From positions 1 to 64,000 of the forward strand of contig JAUXRY010000002.1 of NCBI GenBank assembly GCA_030679915.1: DNA of 64,000 nucleotides, read 5' to 3'. The notes beneath the pieces were generated by a model. It ran no database searches. It was given only the letters and a program-made list of their open reading frames with translations, and had not been told where the DNA came from. Position numbers and translations under genes: made by a program. The stretch is from Thiobacillus sp. (GTDB taxonomy: Bacteria > Pseudomonadota > Gammaproteobacteria > Burkholderiales > Thiobacillaceae). Below are positions 18,986 to 27,963 of the stretch, one piece after another. How positions within the stretch are numbered: the stretch's first letter is position 1; each line of letters starts with the position of its first letter.

Positions 18986-19221
18986 CCTGGAAACCGTAGT
19001 TGGATGCGCCCGATGGTGCGTCTGGGCGCGGGGAGGCCACGAAGCGAGGAGGCGGCAGGCCGTGGCCTGCAACGACGAACGACAAAGGCATGCACGTGAC
19101 CGGGCGTGTCAGCGGGTGCGTAGCGGCCCCAGTTTGATGGCAAACCCGATCCAAGGTGGAAGAACCGGTACTCATGCGGCATTCCATAAGAACTTGAGCG
19201 GTCAGCTGCGGTTTCCAGGTT
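18984..19221 (+). repeat. structured intergenic element with inverted ends
   Basis: The gap between yqgE and ruvX is bounded by a 13-bp exact inverted repeat: AACCTGGAAACCG at 18984-18996 and CGGTTTCCAGGTT at 19209-19221. Pairing extends to 20 bp (18984-19003 with 19202-19221), and the three mismatches are all G-U wobbles in a plus-strand transcript. Inside are further hairpins: GCAGGCC-GT-GGCCTGC at 19055-19070 and GTTTG-ATGG-CAAAC at 19132-19145. It resembles a miniature mobile repeat or a structured RNA; no known RNA family was recognised. Open frames across it do not look like proteins. Confidence 0.5.
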
Positions 19222-19778
19222 CATGCGTGTCCGGCTTCGTCTGACAAACTGGCGAAATCGATGCCGAGCAGCTTCATCGCAGCGGGCAGGCGTTCTTCAG
19301 GCGTCAGGTCGAAGATAACCTGTGGGTCGGCGGCCACCGATAGCCAGGCATTTTGCTTGATCTCTTCTTCCAGCTGGCCGGCGGCCCAACCCGCGTAGCC
19401 CAATGAGACCATGAATTTTTCCGGCCCGACATCCTGGCTGACCGCTTCCAACACGTCTTTCGAGGTGGTGAGGCTGACGATATCCTTGACCGTGAGGGTG
19501 GAGCTGAAGGTATGGGGCGGCGTGTGCAGCACAAAGCCACGCTCGGTCTGAACCGGGCCGCCGAAATAGACTATTTTGTCGCGCAGGTGCTCGGGCAGGG
19601 TCAGTCCGATTTGATCGAACAGCGTCGACAAGTCCAGATCGATCGGCCGGTTGACCACCACACCCAGCGCACCTTGCTCGCTGTGGTCGCAGATATACGT
19701 CAGCGAGCCATGGAAATTGGGGTCGACCATGCCCGGCATGGCGATCAGAAAATTGTGGGTGAGGTTAACGGTTTCCAT
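19221..19778 (-). CDS. YqgE/AlgH family protein (UPF0301)
   Basis: A soluble protein of 185 residues starting [17 protein letters not shown], with the family motifs [22 protein letters not shown] and [15 protein letters not shown]. AlgH/YqgE is widely conserved next to ruvX, but its biochemical role is not established. Of two adjacent ATG codons I take the one at 19778, because GGAAGG lies six bases upstream; a longer frame to 19820 lacks support. Its 3' end runs to the right edge of the inverted-repeat element, whose arm includes the stop region. Confidence 0.9.
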   Translation of the reverse strand: METVNLTHNFLIAMPGMVDPNFHGSLTYICDHSEQGALGVVVNRPIDLDLSTLFDQIGLTLPEHLRDKIVYFGGPVQTERGFVLHTPPHTFSSTLTVKDIVSLTTSKDVLEAVSQDVGPEKFMVSLGYAGWAAGQLEEEIKQNAWLSVAADPQVIFDLTPEERLPAAMKLLGIDFASLSDEAGHA

Positions 19779-19867
19779 CATGGCCCTTCCATTGTAATCT
19801 GCCTCAAATCCAGCCAACACCTCTTTTTTTACAGATACTACTCACAATATAGCGACTCACATGCCCT

Positions 19868-21301
19868 ATGCCTGAATACCCAATTGCGCTGGTCTGGTTT
19901 CGGCGCGACTTGCGCGACTACGATCATGCCGCCCTTTACCACGCACTTAAACGTGCCCGGCAGGTGTTTTGCGTGTTTGTTTTCGACCGTGAAATACTGG
20001 ATGCGTTGGCCGATCCGGCCGACCGGAGGGTCGAATTCATCCATGCCAGCGTGACCGAGTTGCAACTGGCCTTGCAGGCCAAAGGCGGCGGCCTCATCGT
20101 CAAGTACGGCATTGCCCGTAACGAGATTGTCCTGTTAGCGGCTGAGCTTCGGGTGGATGCGGTGTTCTACAACCATGACGATGACCCCGCTGCGCTGGCG
20201 CGCGACGCCGCGGTCGGACACGCGCTGAACGCCAACGATATTGCCGTTCATCACAGCAAGGATGCCGTGATATTTGAGCGTGAGGAAGTGCTCACCGCCG
20301 GCGGCACACCCTACAGTGTCTTTACGCCCTATAAAAAGGCCTGGCTGAAAACGCTGACACCTTATTACCTGCAAGCCTATCCGGTCGATCGCCATGTTGA
20401 TCGGTTGGCGGCACGCTCAACGGACATTCCCACGTTGCAGGCTATGGGGTTTGTCCCGACCAATCTGGCTGAACTCAAACTGCCCACCGGCATGTCGGGC
20501 GCCGCAAGATTGCTGGACGATTTCATGGATCGCATCGATGGCTATCAACAAACACGCGACTTTCCCGCGATAAAAGGGCCGTCGTATTTGTCGGTGCATC
20601 TTCGCTTTGGCACAGTTTCAATCCGTCAGCTTGCGGCGGCCGCCTGGCAACAGGATGGGCGCGGTGCGCAAACCTGGCTGTCCGAACTGATCTGGCGCGA
20701 TTTCTATCATCAGATTCTCTGGCACCGACCCGATGTGGCCGCAGGCCACACCTTCAAGCGGCAATATGATGATTTGCCGTGGCCAAATCCGGTTGGGCAT
20801 TTCGAGGCCTGGTGCGAAGCGCGCACCGGCTATCCGCTGGTCGATGCTGCGATGCGTCAGCTCAATCAAACGGGCTACATGCACAACCGCCTGCGCATGG
20901 TAACGGCTTCGTTTCTGACCAAGGATTTGCTGGTCGACTGGCGTCTGGGAGAGCAGTATTTTGCCGCCAGGCTGATTGATTACGACCTCGCTGCCAACAG
21001 CGGTGGCTGGCAGTGGGCAGCGTCAGTCGGGTGTGATGCGCAGCCCTGGTTCCGCATCTTCAACCCGGTGACGCAGTCCGAACGGTTCGACGCGCAAGGC
21101 CGGTTCATTCGCCGCTATCTGCCTGAGCTGGTTCAGGTGCCGGATCAGTTTATTCATGCGCCGTGGAACATGTCGATGTCGATGCAAACACAATCCGAAT
21201 GCGTGATAGGCCGTGATTACCCTGCACCGATAGTCGAACATGCCGCTCAACGTATTCGGGCGCTAGCCCTGTTCAAGGACGGCCATGTCGATCTGGTTTA
21301 G
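19868..21301 (+). CDS. phrB: deoxyribodipyrimidine photolyase
   Basis: A 477-residue CPD photolyase that uses blue light and FADH- to split cyclobutane pyrimidine dimers. The N-terminal photolyase alpha/beta domain starts IALVWFRRDLRDYDH. The FAD domain contains TWLSELIWRDFYHQIL, TGYPLVDAAMRQLNQTGYMHNRLRM and DYDLAANSGGWQWAASVGCDAQPWFRIFNP, all diagnostic of class I photolyases. It is a single-gene unit, convergent with the tetR-type gene and overlapping its stop by four bases. Confidence 0.93.
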   Translation: MPEYPIALVWFRRDLRDYDHAALYHALKRARQVFCVFVFDREILDALADPADRRVEFIHASVTELQLALQAKGGGLIVKYGIARNEIVLLAAELRVDAVFYNHDDDPAALARDAAVGHALNANDIAVHHSKDAVIFEREEVLTAGGTPYSVFTPYKKAWLKTLTPYYLQAYPVDRHVDRLAARSTDIPTLQAMGFVPTNLAELKLPTGMSGAARLLDDFMDRIDGYQQTRDFPAIKGPSYLSVHLRFGTVSIRQLAAAAWQQDGRGAQTWLSELIWRDFYHQILWHRPDVAAGHTFKRQYDDLPWPNPVGHFEAWCEARTGYPLVDAAMRQLNQTGYMHNRLRMVTASFLTKDLLVDWRLGEQYFAARLIDYDLAANSGGWQWAASVGCDAQPWFRIFNPVTQSERFDAQGRFIRRYLPELVQVPDQFIHAPWNMSMSMQTQSECVIGRDYPAPIVEHAAQRIRALALFKDGHVDLV

Positions 21302-21942
21302 CGGGTGCCGGGTCGGCAGACCGGCGGGCAGGTCTTGAGGCCGCTCAGGTAGCAATCTATGAGTGGGGCGGCGCATACCGAGAGATTGTAGGTCTCGGGT
21401 TTGAGTACCCATTCGTGCATCAGACCGACCATGTACGCATGGAGGCCGTGTGTGGCGAGGAAGGTGTCGGTGGTTGGCGGCAACTGACCAGCGGTGACAG
21501 CCTGGTCAAAAAGCTGTTGAACCTGGGTCAGGCAGGAGGCGCGGTCGGCTTCGTTTTTCGCCGCTACGCCGGCCAGTTCCTCGGTGAATTCACATTTGTG
21601 AAAAATCACGTCAAACATGGCTTGCGTATCGGCATGCTGGGCAAGCTGGGTCAGTGCCATCAATGCAAGCTGCCTGACCGTGGCGAGGGGATCGTGCTGC
21701 GCAGCCTTGCTGGCCTCGGCCAGCAAGGCTTCAACCGGGAGGGTGCCGCGCTCGCAGACCGCCTGAAACAGCTCGGCCTTATCCTTGAAATACCAATAGA
21801 TGGCGCCGCGTGTCACGCCAGCCCGCTCGGCTACATCAACCAGGCGGGTATGGGTGACGCCACGCTCCCGAAAAACCTGGAGGGCAGCAGCAAGCAGAGA
21901 TTCGCGGGTGGCGAGTGCGGCTTCGCGTGTTTTTTTGACCAT
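21298..21942 (-). CDS. TetR/AcrR family repressor
   Basis: A 214-residue regulator. The N-terminal helix-turn-helix reads ESLLAAALQVFRERGVTHTRLVDVAERAGVTRGAIYWYFKDKAELF, very close to AcrR/TtgR-type repressors of efflux pumps. The C-terminal helical domain would bind the drug inducer. The start at MVKKTREAAL (21942) matches the usual AcrR beginning; an in-frame ATG three codons upstream is possible. It diverges from the RND pump genes, with an acrAB-like operator in between. I infer autoregulation and pump control. Confidence 0.88.
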   Translation of the reverse strand: MVKKTREAALATRESLLAAALQVFRERGVTHTRLVDVAERAGVTRGAIYWYFKDKAELFQAVCERGTLPVEALLAEASKAAQHDPLATVRQLALMALTQLAQHADTQAMFDVIFHKCEFTEELAGVAAKNEADRASCLTQVQQLFDQAVTAGQLPPTTDTFLATHGLHAYMVGLMHEWVLKPETYNLSVCAAPLIDCYLSGLKTCPPVCRPGTR

Positions 21943-21978
21943 GGGTGGCATTGTCCCGTAAAGCGTTGTCGGGTGCAA

Positions 21979-22008
21979 TTTACATTCGTGCATGTATGCT
22001 TATATGAT
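21979..22008 (+). promoter_or_regulatory. RND pump promoter with overlapping AcrR-type operator
   Basis: A sigma70-like promoter TTTACA (21979-21984), 18 nt, TATGAT (22003-22008) precedes the pump genes. The palindrome TACAT-N6-ATGTA (21981-21996) overlaps the -35 box. The 17-mer at 21982-21998 matches the E. coli acrAB operator core at 15 of 17 positions, by my recollection of that site. Repressor binding here would block the pump promoter and probably the divergent repressor gene. Confidence 0.6.
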
Positions 22009-22038
22009 GATGGGACTTTAAAAGGGCAGGGGGCTGCT

Positions 22039-23247
22039 ATGCACCGACTTTCAGCGGGATTCGTTTTAGGCATGAGTGTGTTGCTGGCGGCATGTGGGCA
22101 GAAGGAGGCTGCACAACCCGGTGGAGGGATGCCGCCACCCGCCCAGGTCACGATCGAGATCGTTGAGCCGCACACCGTGCCAATCAGTTTCGAATACGTT
22201 GGCCGCCTGGAGGCTTCGCGCGAGGTGGAAATCCGGCCTCGTGTCGCCGCGGTCATTGAGCGCCGTTATTTTGAGGAAGGCGCACCGGTGAAGGCGGGCG
22301 CACGTTTGTACAAACTGGATGCGGCCAGCATCGCCGCGCAGGCTCGCGCCGCAGGCGCAGAACTCGCCAACCGCAAAGCCCTGCATGCACAAGCGCGACT
22401 CGAACTTGAGCGGAATCAGACGCTGGCCGCGCAGGGGTTTGTCAGCGCCCGCGCGTTGGACGTGACGCAAACTGCGCTGGCGGTGACCGAGGCGGGCGTG
22501 CGCGCCGCACAGGCAAACCTTACCGACGCGCGAGTCAATCTGGGTTATACGGATATTCACGCGCCGCTTAGCGGTGTGATGGGGAGGGCGCTCCAGGTGG
22601 AAGGTGCGCTGGTTAGCCCGACCGGACCAGCGTTGACGACTCTGGCGCAAATTTCGCCCATCTACGCACGTTTTTCAATTGGTGAAGATGCTCGGCTGGC
22701 GCTGGAGAAGCAGCGTGAAGACGGCACCCTGGAGCAGGGGCGCCAGCAGGTTGCCCTGGTTCTCGCTGACGGCACCCGCATCGATGCGAAGGGCAAGCTG
22801 AATTTCAGCGATTACAAAGCGAATCCGCAGACCGGCGCGTTCGATATGCGTGCCGAATTCGCCAATGCCGATGGCAACCTCAAACCTGGGCAGTTCGTCC
22901 GGGCGATTGTTGAAGGCGGCAAGCTGCCCGATGCCATCAGCGTGCCGCAACCTGCCGTGCAAGATGGCCCCACCGGCAAGTTTGTCTATGTCGCCACCCC
23001 AGGCGAGAAAGGCATGACGGTGGCGTTGCCGCGTCCGGTTGAAGTGGGTCCGTGGATCGGTAGCGGTGAGCCGGGCAAAGGTCAGGGGCGCTGGGTCATC
23101 TTCAGCGGCTTGAAGCCGGGCGACAAGGTGGTGGTTGATGGAATGGCGCGTATTTTCTTCCCTGGGATGCCGATTACGCCTTCAGTCGCGGGGGCGCCAG
23201 CAGCTCCACCACCCGCCAAGACCGCAGCCGCCGCAGCTAACAAGTAA
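22039..23247 (+). CDS. RND efflux periplasmic adaptor (AcrA-like lipoprotein)
   Basis: A membrane-fusion protein of 402 residues that links the RND pump to an outer-membrane channel. The lipobox LLAAC (Cys about 20) predicts lipid anchoring to the inner membrane. A split lipoyl domain (VEIRPRVAAVIERRYFEEGAPVKAGARLY and DARVNLGYTDIHAPLSG) flanks the coiled-coil hairpin, and beta-barrel and membrane-proximal domains follow. I choose the ATG at 22039; the frame continues upstream only as antisense of the tetR-type gene. The pump gene starts 12 nt downstream. Confidence 0.93.
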   Translation: MHRLSAGFVLGMSVLLAACGQKEAAQPGGGMPPPAQVTIEIVEPHTVPISFEYVGRLEASREVEIRPRVAAVIERRYFEEGAPVKAGARLYKLDAASIAAQARAAGAELANRKALHAQARLELERNQTLAAQGFVSARALDVTQTALAVTEAGVRAAQANLTDARVNLGYTDIHAPLSGVMGRALQVEGALVSPTGPALTTLAQISPIYARFSIGEDARLALEKQREDGTLEQGRQQVALVLADGTRIDAKGKLNFSDYKANPQTGAFDMRAEFANADGNLKPGQFVRAIVEGGKLPDAISVPQPAVQDGPTGKFVYVATPGEKGMTVALPRPVEVGPWIGSGEPGKGQGRWVIFSGLKPGDKVVVDGMARIFFPGMPITPSVAGAPAAPPPAKTAAAAANK

Positions 23248-23259
23248 AAAGGGACGCAC

Positions 23260-26200
23260 ATGTTCTCGCGATTCTTTATCGACCGGCCGATTTTCTCGGC
23301 TGTGATGTCCATCCTGATTGTGTTGGCGGGTTTGCTGGCAATGCGCACCTTGCCGATCGCGCAGTATCCTGAGATTGCACCACCGGTGGTGACGGTTCGC
23401 GCGATTTATCCGGGCGCGTCGGCAACCGTGCTGGAGCAGACCGTGGCGGCGCCACTGGAAAACGCGATCAACGGCATCGAGGACATGATGTACATGAGCT
23501 CGACCTCGGCGTCGAACGGCGTGCTCGAGATCCAGGTCACGTTCGAGATTGGCGCTGATGTCGATCGTGCGGCGCTCAACGTCAACAACCGGGTCAAGCA
23601 GGCCGAGGCGCGGTTGCCGGAAGAGGTGCGCCGCCAGGGTGTGACGGTGGAAAAAGGGTCGTCGGCTTTCCTGAAAGTCCTGGCGTTTTTGTCGCCCGAT
23701 GGCCGTTTCAACGATCTGTACACCAGCAATTACGTCACGCTTAACGTGCTGGACCGGTTGAAGCGCATTCCTGGCACGACCAATGTGCAGATTTTTGGCG
23801 CCAAGGATTACGCCATGCGCATCTGGCTGAAACCCGACCGCATGGCGCAGCTGGGTGTTACGGTGGCCGACCTCACCCGGGCGATCAACGAGCAGAACAC
23901 ACAGTTTGCCCCTGGCAAGATCGGACAACCGCCGGTCGATAACGGTCAGGCGCTGGTGTATTCGCTGACCACCAAGGGGCGCCTCGTTGACCCCAAGGAA
24001 TTCGAGAACATCGTCATACGCGCCAATGCCGACGGTTCTTTGCTGTATTTACGCGATGTCGCGCGGGTCGAACTCGGCGCCAAGGATTACGACTTCACCG
24101 GTCTGTATAACGGCAAGCCTGCCACGCTGGTGGGTATCTTTTTACAGCCAGGCGCGAATGCGCTGGACGTGGGCGACGAGGTCGATCGTACAGTCAAGGA
24201 ACTGAAGAAAGATTTTCCTCAGGGGCTCGACTACGCGGTGCCCTATGACACCACGCGCTTCGTCGAAGTCTCGATCCGCGAAGTGGTAAAAACGCTGGGC
24301 GAAGCAATCGTGCTGGTGGTGCTGGTGGTGTTTGTGTTCCTGCAAAACTGGCGCGCCACCCTGATCCCGATTCTCGCTGTGCCGGTGTCGCTGTTGGGCA
24401 CGTTCATCGGTTTGTTGATGCTCGGCTATTCGATCAACACGCTGACGCTGTTTGGCATGGTGTTGTCGATCGGTATTGTGGTCGACGACGCAATCGTGGT
24501 GCTGGAAAACGTCGAGCGCATTATTCACGAACAAAATAAAACGCCGCGCGAAGCGGCGCTGCAGGCCATGCGTGAAGTCAGCGGCCCGGTGATCGCCATC
24601 GTGCTGGTGCTGTGCGCAGTGTTCATCCCGATCGCCTTTCTGGGTGGCCTCACCGGCGAACTCTACCGCCAGTTTGCCGTCACCATTTCGATCTCGGTGG
24701 TGATTTCAGGCGTTGTCGCGCTGACGCTCACGCCAGCGTTGTGCGTCGCCTTACTCAAGGGAACGCCGCAGGAACCCGGACGTTTTTTCCGCGCATTCAA
24801 TACCGGATTCGCCAGGGTGACCAAGCATTACCTGGGCGGCGTCACGTTTTTGATGCGGCGTTCATTCTTGGCGCTGGCAATCTATCTGGTGATGATTGTC
24901 GCTGCCATCACGATGTGGCAGTTCACGCCCGGCAGTCTGGTGCCGGACGAAGATCAGGGCTATTACATAAGCGCGGTCTACCTGCCGGACGGCTCCTCGC
25001 TTTCACGTACCGAGGCGGTGGTGCGTCAGGTCGACGCGATTGCACGCAAGGACCCAGCGGTCGAGCACGTCGTCGCATTCGCCGGGCTCGATTTTCTGGG
25101 CGGTGGTTTCCGCAATAGTGCAGCGACGATATTCGTCGTTGCGCGCCACTGGGACGAGCGCAAGAAAACCGTTCAGCAGATGGTGGGCGAACTGATGGGT
25201 TCAACCGCGGGTATCCGCGAGGCTCTGGTGCTGGCGTTTGCGCCGCCGCCGATTTTCGGTCTCGGCAACGCGGGCGGATTCGAGTTTTATATTCAGAACA
25301 AGGGCGAGGGCGGGCCGAAGAAGCTTGCTGAGGTGAGTGATGCCTTCCTCGCTGCCGCGCGTCAGGACAAACGCATGGCGCAAATATTGACGCTGTGGCG
25401 GCCGCATGTGCCGCAGCTGTATGTCGACGTCGACCGCGAGAAAGCCAAGATGCTGGGCGTCCAGATCGACGACGTGTTCAACACCTTGTCGGCCACGCTG
25501 GGTTCGTACTACGTCAACGACTTCAATAAATACGGCCGTACCTGGCAGGTGTTGATGTCGGCTGAGCCGGGTGCGCGCAAGACACCGCAGGATGTGTCGG
25601 CCTTATTTGTGCCGAACAAAACCGGCGACATGGTGCCGATGTCGGCGCTGGCACGGATCAGTTTTTCGTCCGGCCCCGAAACGCTCGACCGCTACAACAA
25701 TTATCAGGCGGTCAAGATCATGGGCAGCGCGGTGCCCGGCATCAGCTCGGGTCAGGCGCTGGAAATCATCGACGAAATTGCGAAGAAAACCTTGCCGCCC
25801 GATTTCGGCTATGAGTGGACCAGCGCCTCGTTCCAGGAGAAACGTTCGAGCGGGACGTCGGGCATTGCCCTGGTGCTCGCGGTGGTGATGGTGTTCCTGA
25901 TCCTGTCGGCGTTGTATGAAAAATGGTCGCTGCCGTTTGCTGTGCTGATGGCCTTGCCTTTTGGCACTTTCGGCGCATTGGCCGCGGTGTGGCTGCGTGG
26001 ACTGTCCAACGACGTGTATTTCCAGATCGGGCTGGTGACTTTGCTGGGGCTGGCGGCCAAGAACGCGATCCTGATTGTTGAGTACGCCATGATGAAAAAG
26101 CAGGAAGGCTATTCCAGCGTGGCTGCTGCGCTCGAAGCTGCCCGCTTGCGGTTCCGCCCGATTCTGATGACCTCGCTCGCCTTCATTCTCGGTGTGTTGC

Positions 26201-26451
26201 CGCTGGCAATTTCGTCGGGCGCGGGTGCGGGTGCGCGTCATGCCGTGGGCACCGGCGTGGTAGGCGGCATGCTTGCCGCGACCTTCCTGGCGGTGCTGTT
26301 CATACCCTTGTTCTTCCATTGGGTGTCGGACAAGCGCTTGAAAGTCGATCAGGCAGAGATCGACGCGCACCCGCACACGAACACGCACCCGGTCAGCGTG
26401 CATGTCCCGTCGCATCATCCGCTACCGCCGACGACTGAGCCGCCGCCCTGA
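23260..26451 (+). CDS. RND multidrug efflux pump, HAE1 family (AcrB-like)
   Basis: A 1063-residue inner-membrane proton/drug antiporter. It begins MFSRFFIDRPIFSAVMSILIVLAG, as AcrB homologues do, and has the two-fold repeat of twelve membrane helices with large periplasmic loops. Proton-relay residues are in place: D409 and D410 (SIGIVVDDAIVVLENVERI) and K934 (GLAAKNAILIVEYA). The C-terminal tail is rich in His, Pro and Thr. No TolC/OprM-type gene follows, so the outer-membrane channel must be encoded elsewhere. Confidence 0.95.
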   Translation: MFSRFFIDRPIFSAVMSILIVLAGLLAMRTLPIAQYPEIAPPVVTVRAIYPGASATVLEQTVAAPLENAINGIEDMMYMSSTSASNGVLEIQVTFEIGADVDRAALNVNNRVKQAEARLPEEVRRQGVTVEKGSSAFLKVLAFLSPDGRFNDLYTSNYVTLNVLDRLKRIPGTTNVQIFGAKDYAMRIWLKPDRMAQLGVTVADLTRAINEQNTQFAPGKIGQPPVDNGQALVYSLTTKGRLVDPKEFENIVIRANADGSLLYLRDVARVELGAKDYDFTGLYNGKPATLVGIFLQPGANALDVGDEVDRTVKELKKDFPQGLDYAVPYDTTRFVEVSIREVVKTLGEAIVLVVLVVFVFLQNWRATLIPILAVPVSLLGTFIGLLMLGYSINTLTLFGMVLSIGIVVDDAIVVLENVERIIHEQNKTPREAALQAMREVSGPVIAIVLVLCAVFIPIAFLGGLTGELYRQFAVTISISVVISGVVALTLTPALCVALLKGTPQEPGRFFRAFNTGFARVTKHYLGGVTFLMRRSFLALAIYLVMIVAAITMWQFTPGSLVPDEDQGYYISAVYLPDGSSLSRTEAVVRQVDAIARKDPAVEHVVAFAGLDFLGGGFRNSAATIFVVARHWDERKKTVQQMVGELMGSTAGIREALVLAFAPPPIFGLGNAGGFEFYIQNKGEGGPKKLAEVSDAFLAAARQDKRMAQILTLWRPHVPQLYVDVDREKAKMLGVQIDDVFNTLSATLGSYYVNDFNKYGRTWQVLMSAEPGARKTPQDVSALFVPNKTGDMVPMSALARISFSSGPETLDRYNNYQAVKIMGSAVPGISSGQALEIIDEIAKKTLPPDFGYEWTSASFQEKRSSGTSGIALVLAVVMVFLILSALYEKWSLPFAVLMALPFGTFGALAAVWLRGLSNDVYFQIGLVTLLGLAAKNAILIVEYAMMKKQEGYSSVAAALEAARLRFRPILMTSLAFILGVLPLAISSGAGAGARHAVGTGVVGGMLAATFLAVLFIPLFFHWVSDKRLKVDQAEIDAHPHTNTHPVSVHVPSHHPLPPTTEPPP

Positions 26452-26464
26452 CGCAGCAATGGTA

Positions 26465-26505
26465 ACCAACAAAAATCCGGGCTGTGTGCCCGGATTTTTG
26501 TTGGT
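26465..26505 (+). terminator. Rho-independent terminator of the RND operon
   Basis: A perfect 18-bp stem (26465-26482 with 26488-26505) with a TGTGT loop. The GC core TCCGGGC is followed by TTTTTG, 13 nt after the pump stop codon. Confidence 0.9.
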
Positions 26506-26586
26506 TTGGATGCGAATTTAAGCCCGCTTTATCGCGGTGGAAACCGCTTCTACCGGGTGAAACCATGTACGAAAATGAGTGTTTTC

Positions 26587-27798
26587 TTAATTCGCCCAGA
26601 GTTCGTCCAAGTCCTGAATACCCCACTTGGCCGCATCCTCGCGGCCCACGATACTTTCCGTTGCACTAGGGTGCGAGAGGTCGATCAATTCAGGCACGAT
26701 ACGGGTCTGCGATTTGGTCGAAAAAAACACCTTGATACGCGGCGCCAACAGCGACTGCTTCGATTGTTCGACTACCACTGCCAGGCGACCGGAGCTGAGC
26801 TTTACCAGCGAGCCAACCGGGTAAATGCCGATGCTTTTAATGAAGGCCTGGAGCACGTGTTCGTCGAAATGCCCTGTGCTCCACTGCATCATTTTCTGGA
26901 TGGACTCGGCAGGGTCCCAGCCTTTCCTATAGGGGCGGTTGGATGAAATGGCGTCGTAGACGTCACATATCGCGCCCATCTTGGCATGGAGGCTGATCTG
27001 GTCGCCGGCCAGTTTGTCGGGGTAGCCACTGCCATCGACTTTTTCGTGGTGGTGACGGCATACGTCGAGCACGATGTCACTGGCGCTTTTGCCTTCAACC
27101 AGCAGGCGGTGTCCTTCGACCGGATGACTCTTGATGATGCGGAACTCATCGTCGGTCAGCTTGCCGGGTTTGTTCAGCACGTCAATTGGCATCATGGCTT
27201 TGCCCAGATCGTGTAGCAGGCCGGCCATGCCCGCCTCCCGGACTTCCTGCTCGCTTAGGCCCAGCTGACGCGCCAGCGATGCCATCAGTGCACATACTGC
27301 GACGGAATGCATGTAGGTGTAGTCGTCGGCGGTCTTGAGGCGTGCCAAGCTGATCAATGCGCCAGGATTGCGGAGCACGGACAGGGTGATTTCTTCGACC
27401 AGTTCGCCCACGGCTTCGGTGCTGACCGCGTTCCCCATACGGACTTCACGGAACATGGAGGCGACAGCCTGCTTGCCCTTGTTACAGATCATGGCGGCAC
27501 GCGTGAGTTCTTCGCTCATCGACGTCGGTTTGGGGGCCATGGTGTACTGAGCGATCTCGGCCTCCATCAGTATCTCGGTGACGGATTGCTCGGGTGCCGT
27601 GGGGCGCGCCGGAACATCCAGGCCCCTGGAGACATCGATCCAGACCTCGGTGATGCCGCTTTGGATAATGCTGCGGATTTCTTCGGGTTGGGTCAGGGTG
27701 AACTTACTGCGCCAGAAAGGATGATCCATCCAGGAGCCGCACAGTTCATGGAGGTGCATGCCTACTTGCAGGTCTTGTGCATTGATTTTTTTGCGCAT
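26587..27798 (-). CDS. HD-GYP domain protein with DUF3391 (probable c-di-GMP phosphodiesterase)
   Basis: A 403-residue soluble protein. An N-terminal DUF3391-type region (MRKKINAQDLQVGMHLHELCGSWMDHPFW) is followed by an HD-GYP domain. It has H196-D197 in LLHDLGKAMMP, HHHEKVDGSGYP with G258-Y259-P260, and further metal-ligand histidines. Such domains hydrolyse cyclic-di-GMP to GMP; here it would oppose diguanylate cyclases such as the one at 12.9 kb. I start at the ATG at 27798, because the 50 residues upstream in frame are low-complexity and unlike the family. Confidence 0.9.
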   Translation of the reverse strand: MRKKINAQDLQVGMHLHELCGSWMDHPFWRSKFTLTQPEEIRSIIQSGITEVWIDVSRGLDVPARPTAPEQSVTEILMEAEIAQYTMAPKPTSMSEELTRAAMICNKGKQAVASMFREVRMGNAVSTEAVGELVEEITLSVLRNPGALISLARLKTADDYTYMHSVAVCALMASLARQLGLSEQEVREAGMAGLLHDLGKAMMPIDVLNKPGKLTDDEFRIIKSHPVEGHRLLVEGKSASDIVLDVCRHHHEKVDGSGYPDKLAGDQISLHAKMGAICDVYDAISSNRPYRKGWDPAESIQKMMQWSTGHFDEHVLQAFIKSIGIYPVGSLVKLSSGRLAVVVEQSKQSLLAPRIKVFFSTKSQTRIVPELIDLSHPSATESIVGREDAAKWGIQDLDELWAN

Positions 27799-27893
27799 GG
27801 TCGAAGATGAATCGGTATTGTGCGCAGATTCTGTAGGGTGCAGGGTGAGAGACTTATTACGGTTTTTCAGCGCCGATCTTGAGTGTTGCCCAC

Positions 27894-27920
27894 AAAAAAG
27901 CCGGGCATGAAGCCCGGCTT
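27894..27920 (-). terminator. Rho-independent terminator of fbp
   Basis: A 9-bp stem, AAGCCGGGC / GCCCGGCTT, with a 5-nt loop at 27898-27920, running into a T tract on the minus strand (27894-27899). It lies 44 nt beyond the fbp stop. Confidence 0.88.
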
Positions 27921-27963
27921 GATGTGCGTGCGTGTTGCGCCGACTCATCGGCGACCACGTTAT

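Noticed and set aside
18982-19224. 80-residue minus-strand frame ([14 protein letters not shown]...) overlapping the yqgE stop
   Set aside because: It lies wholly in the inverted-repeat element. Its start and end derive from the repeat arms, and the Arg/Pro-rich composition looks like translated structured DNA.
21415-22038. 208-codon N-terminal extension of the AcrA-like gene
   Set aside because: It is antisense to the tetR-type gene and has no protein character. The lipoprotein signal starts at 22039.
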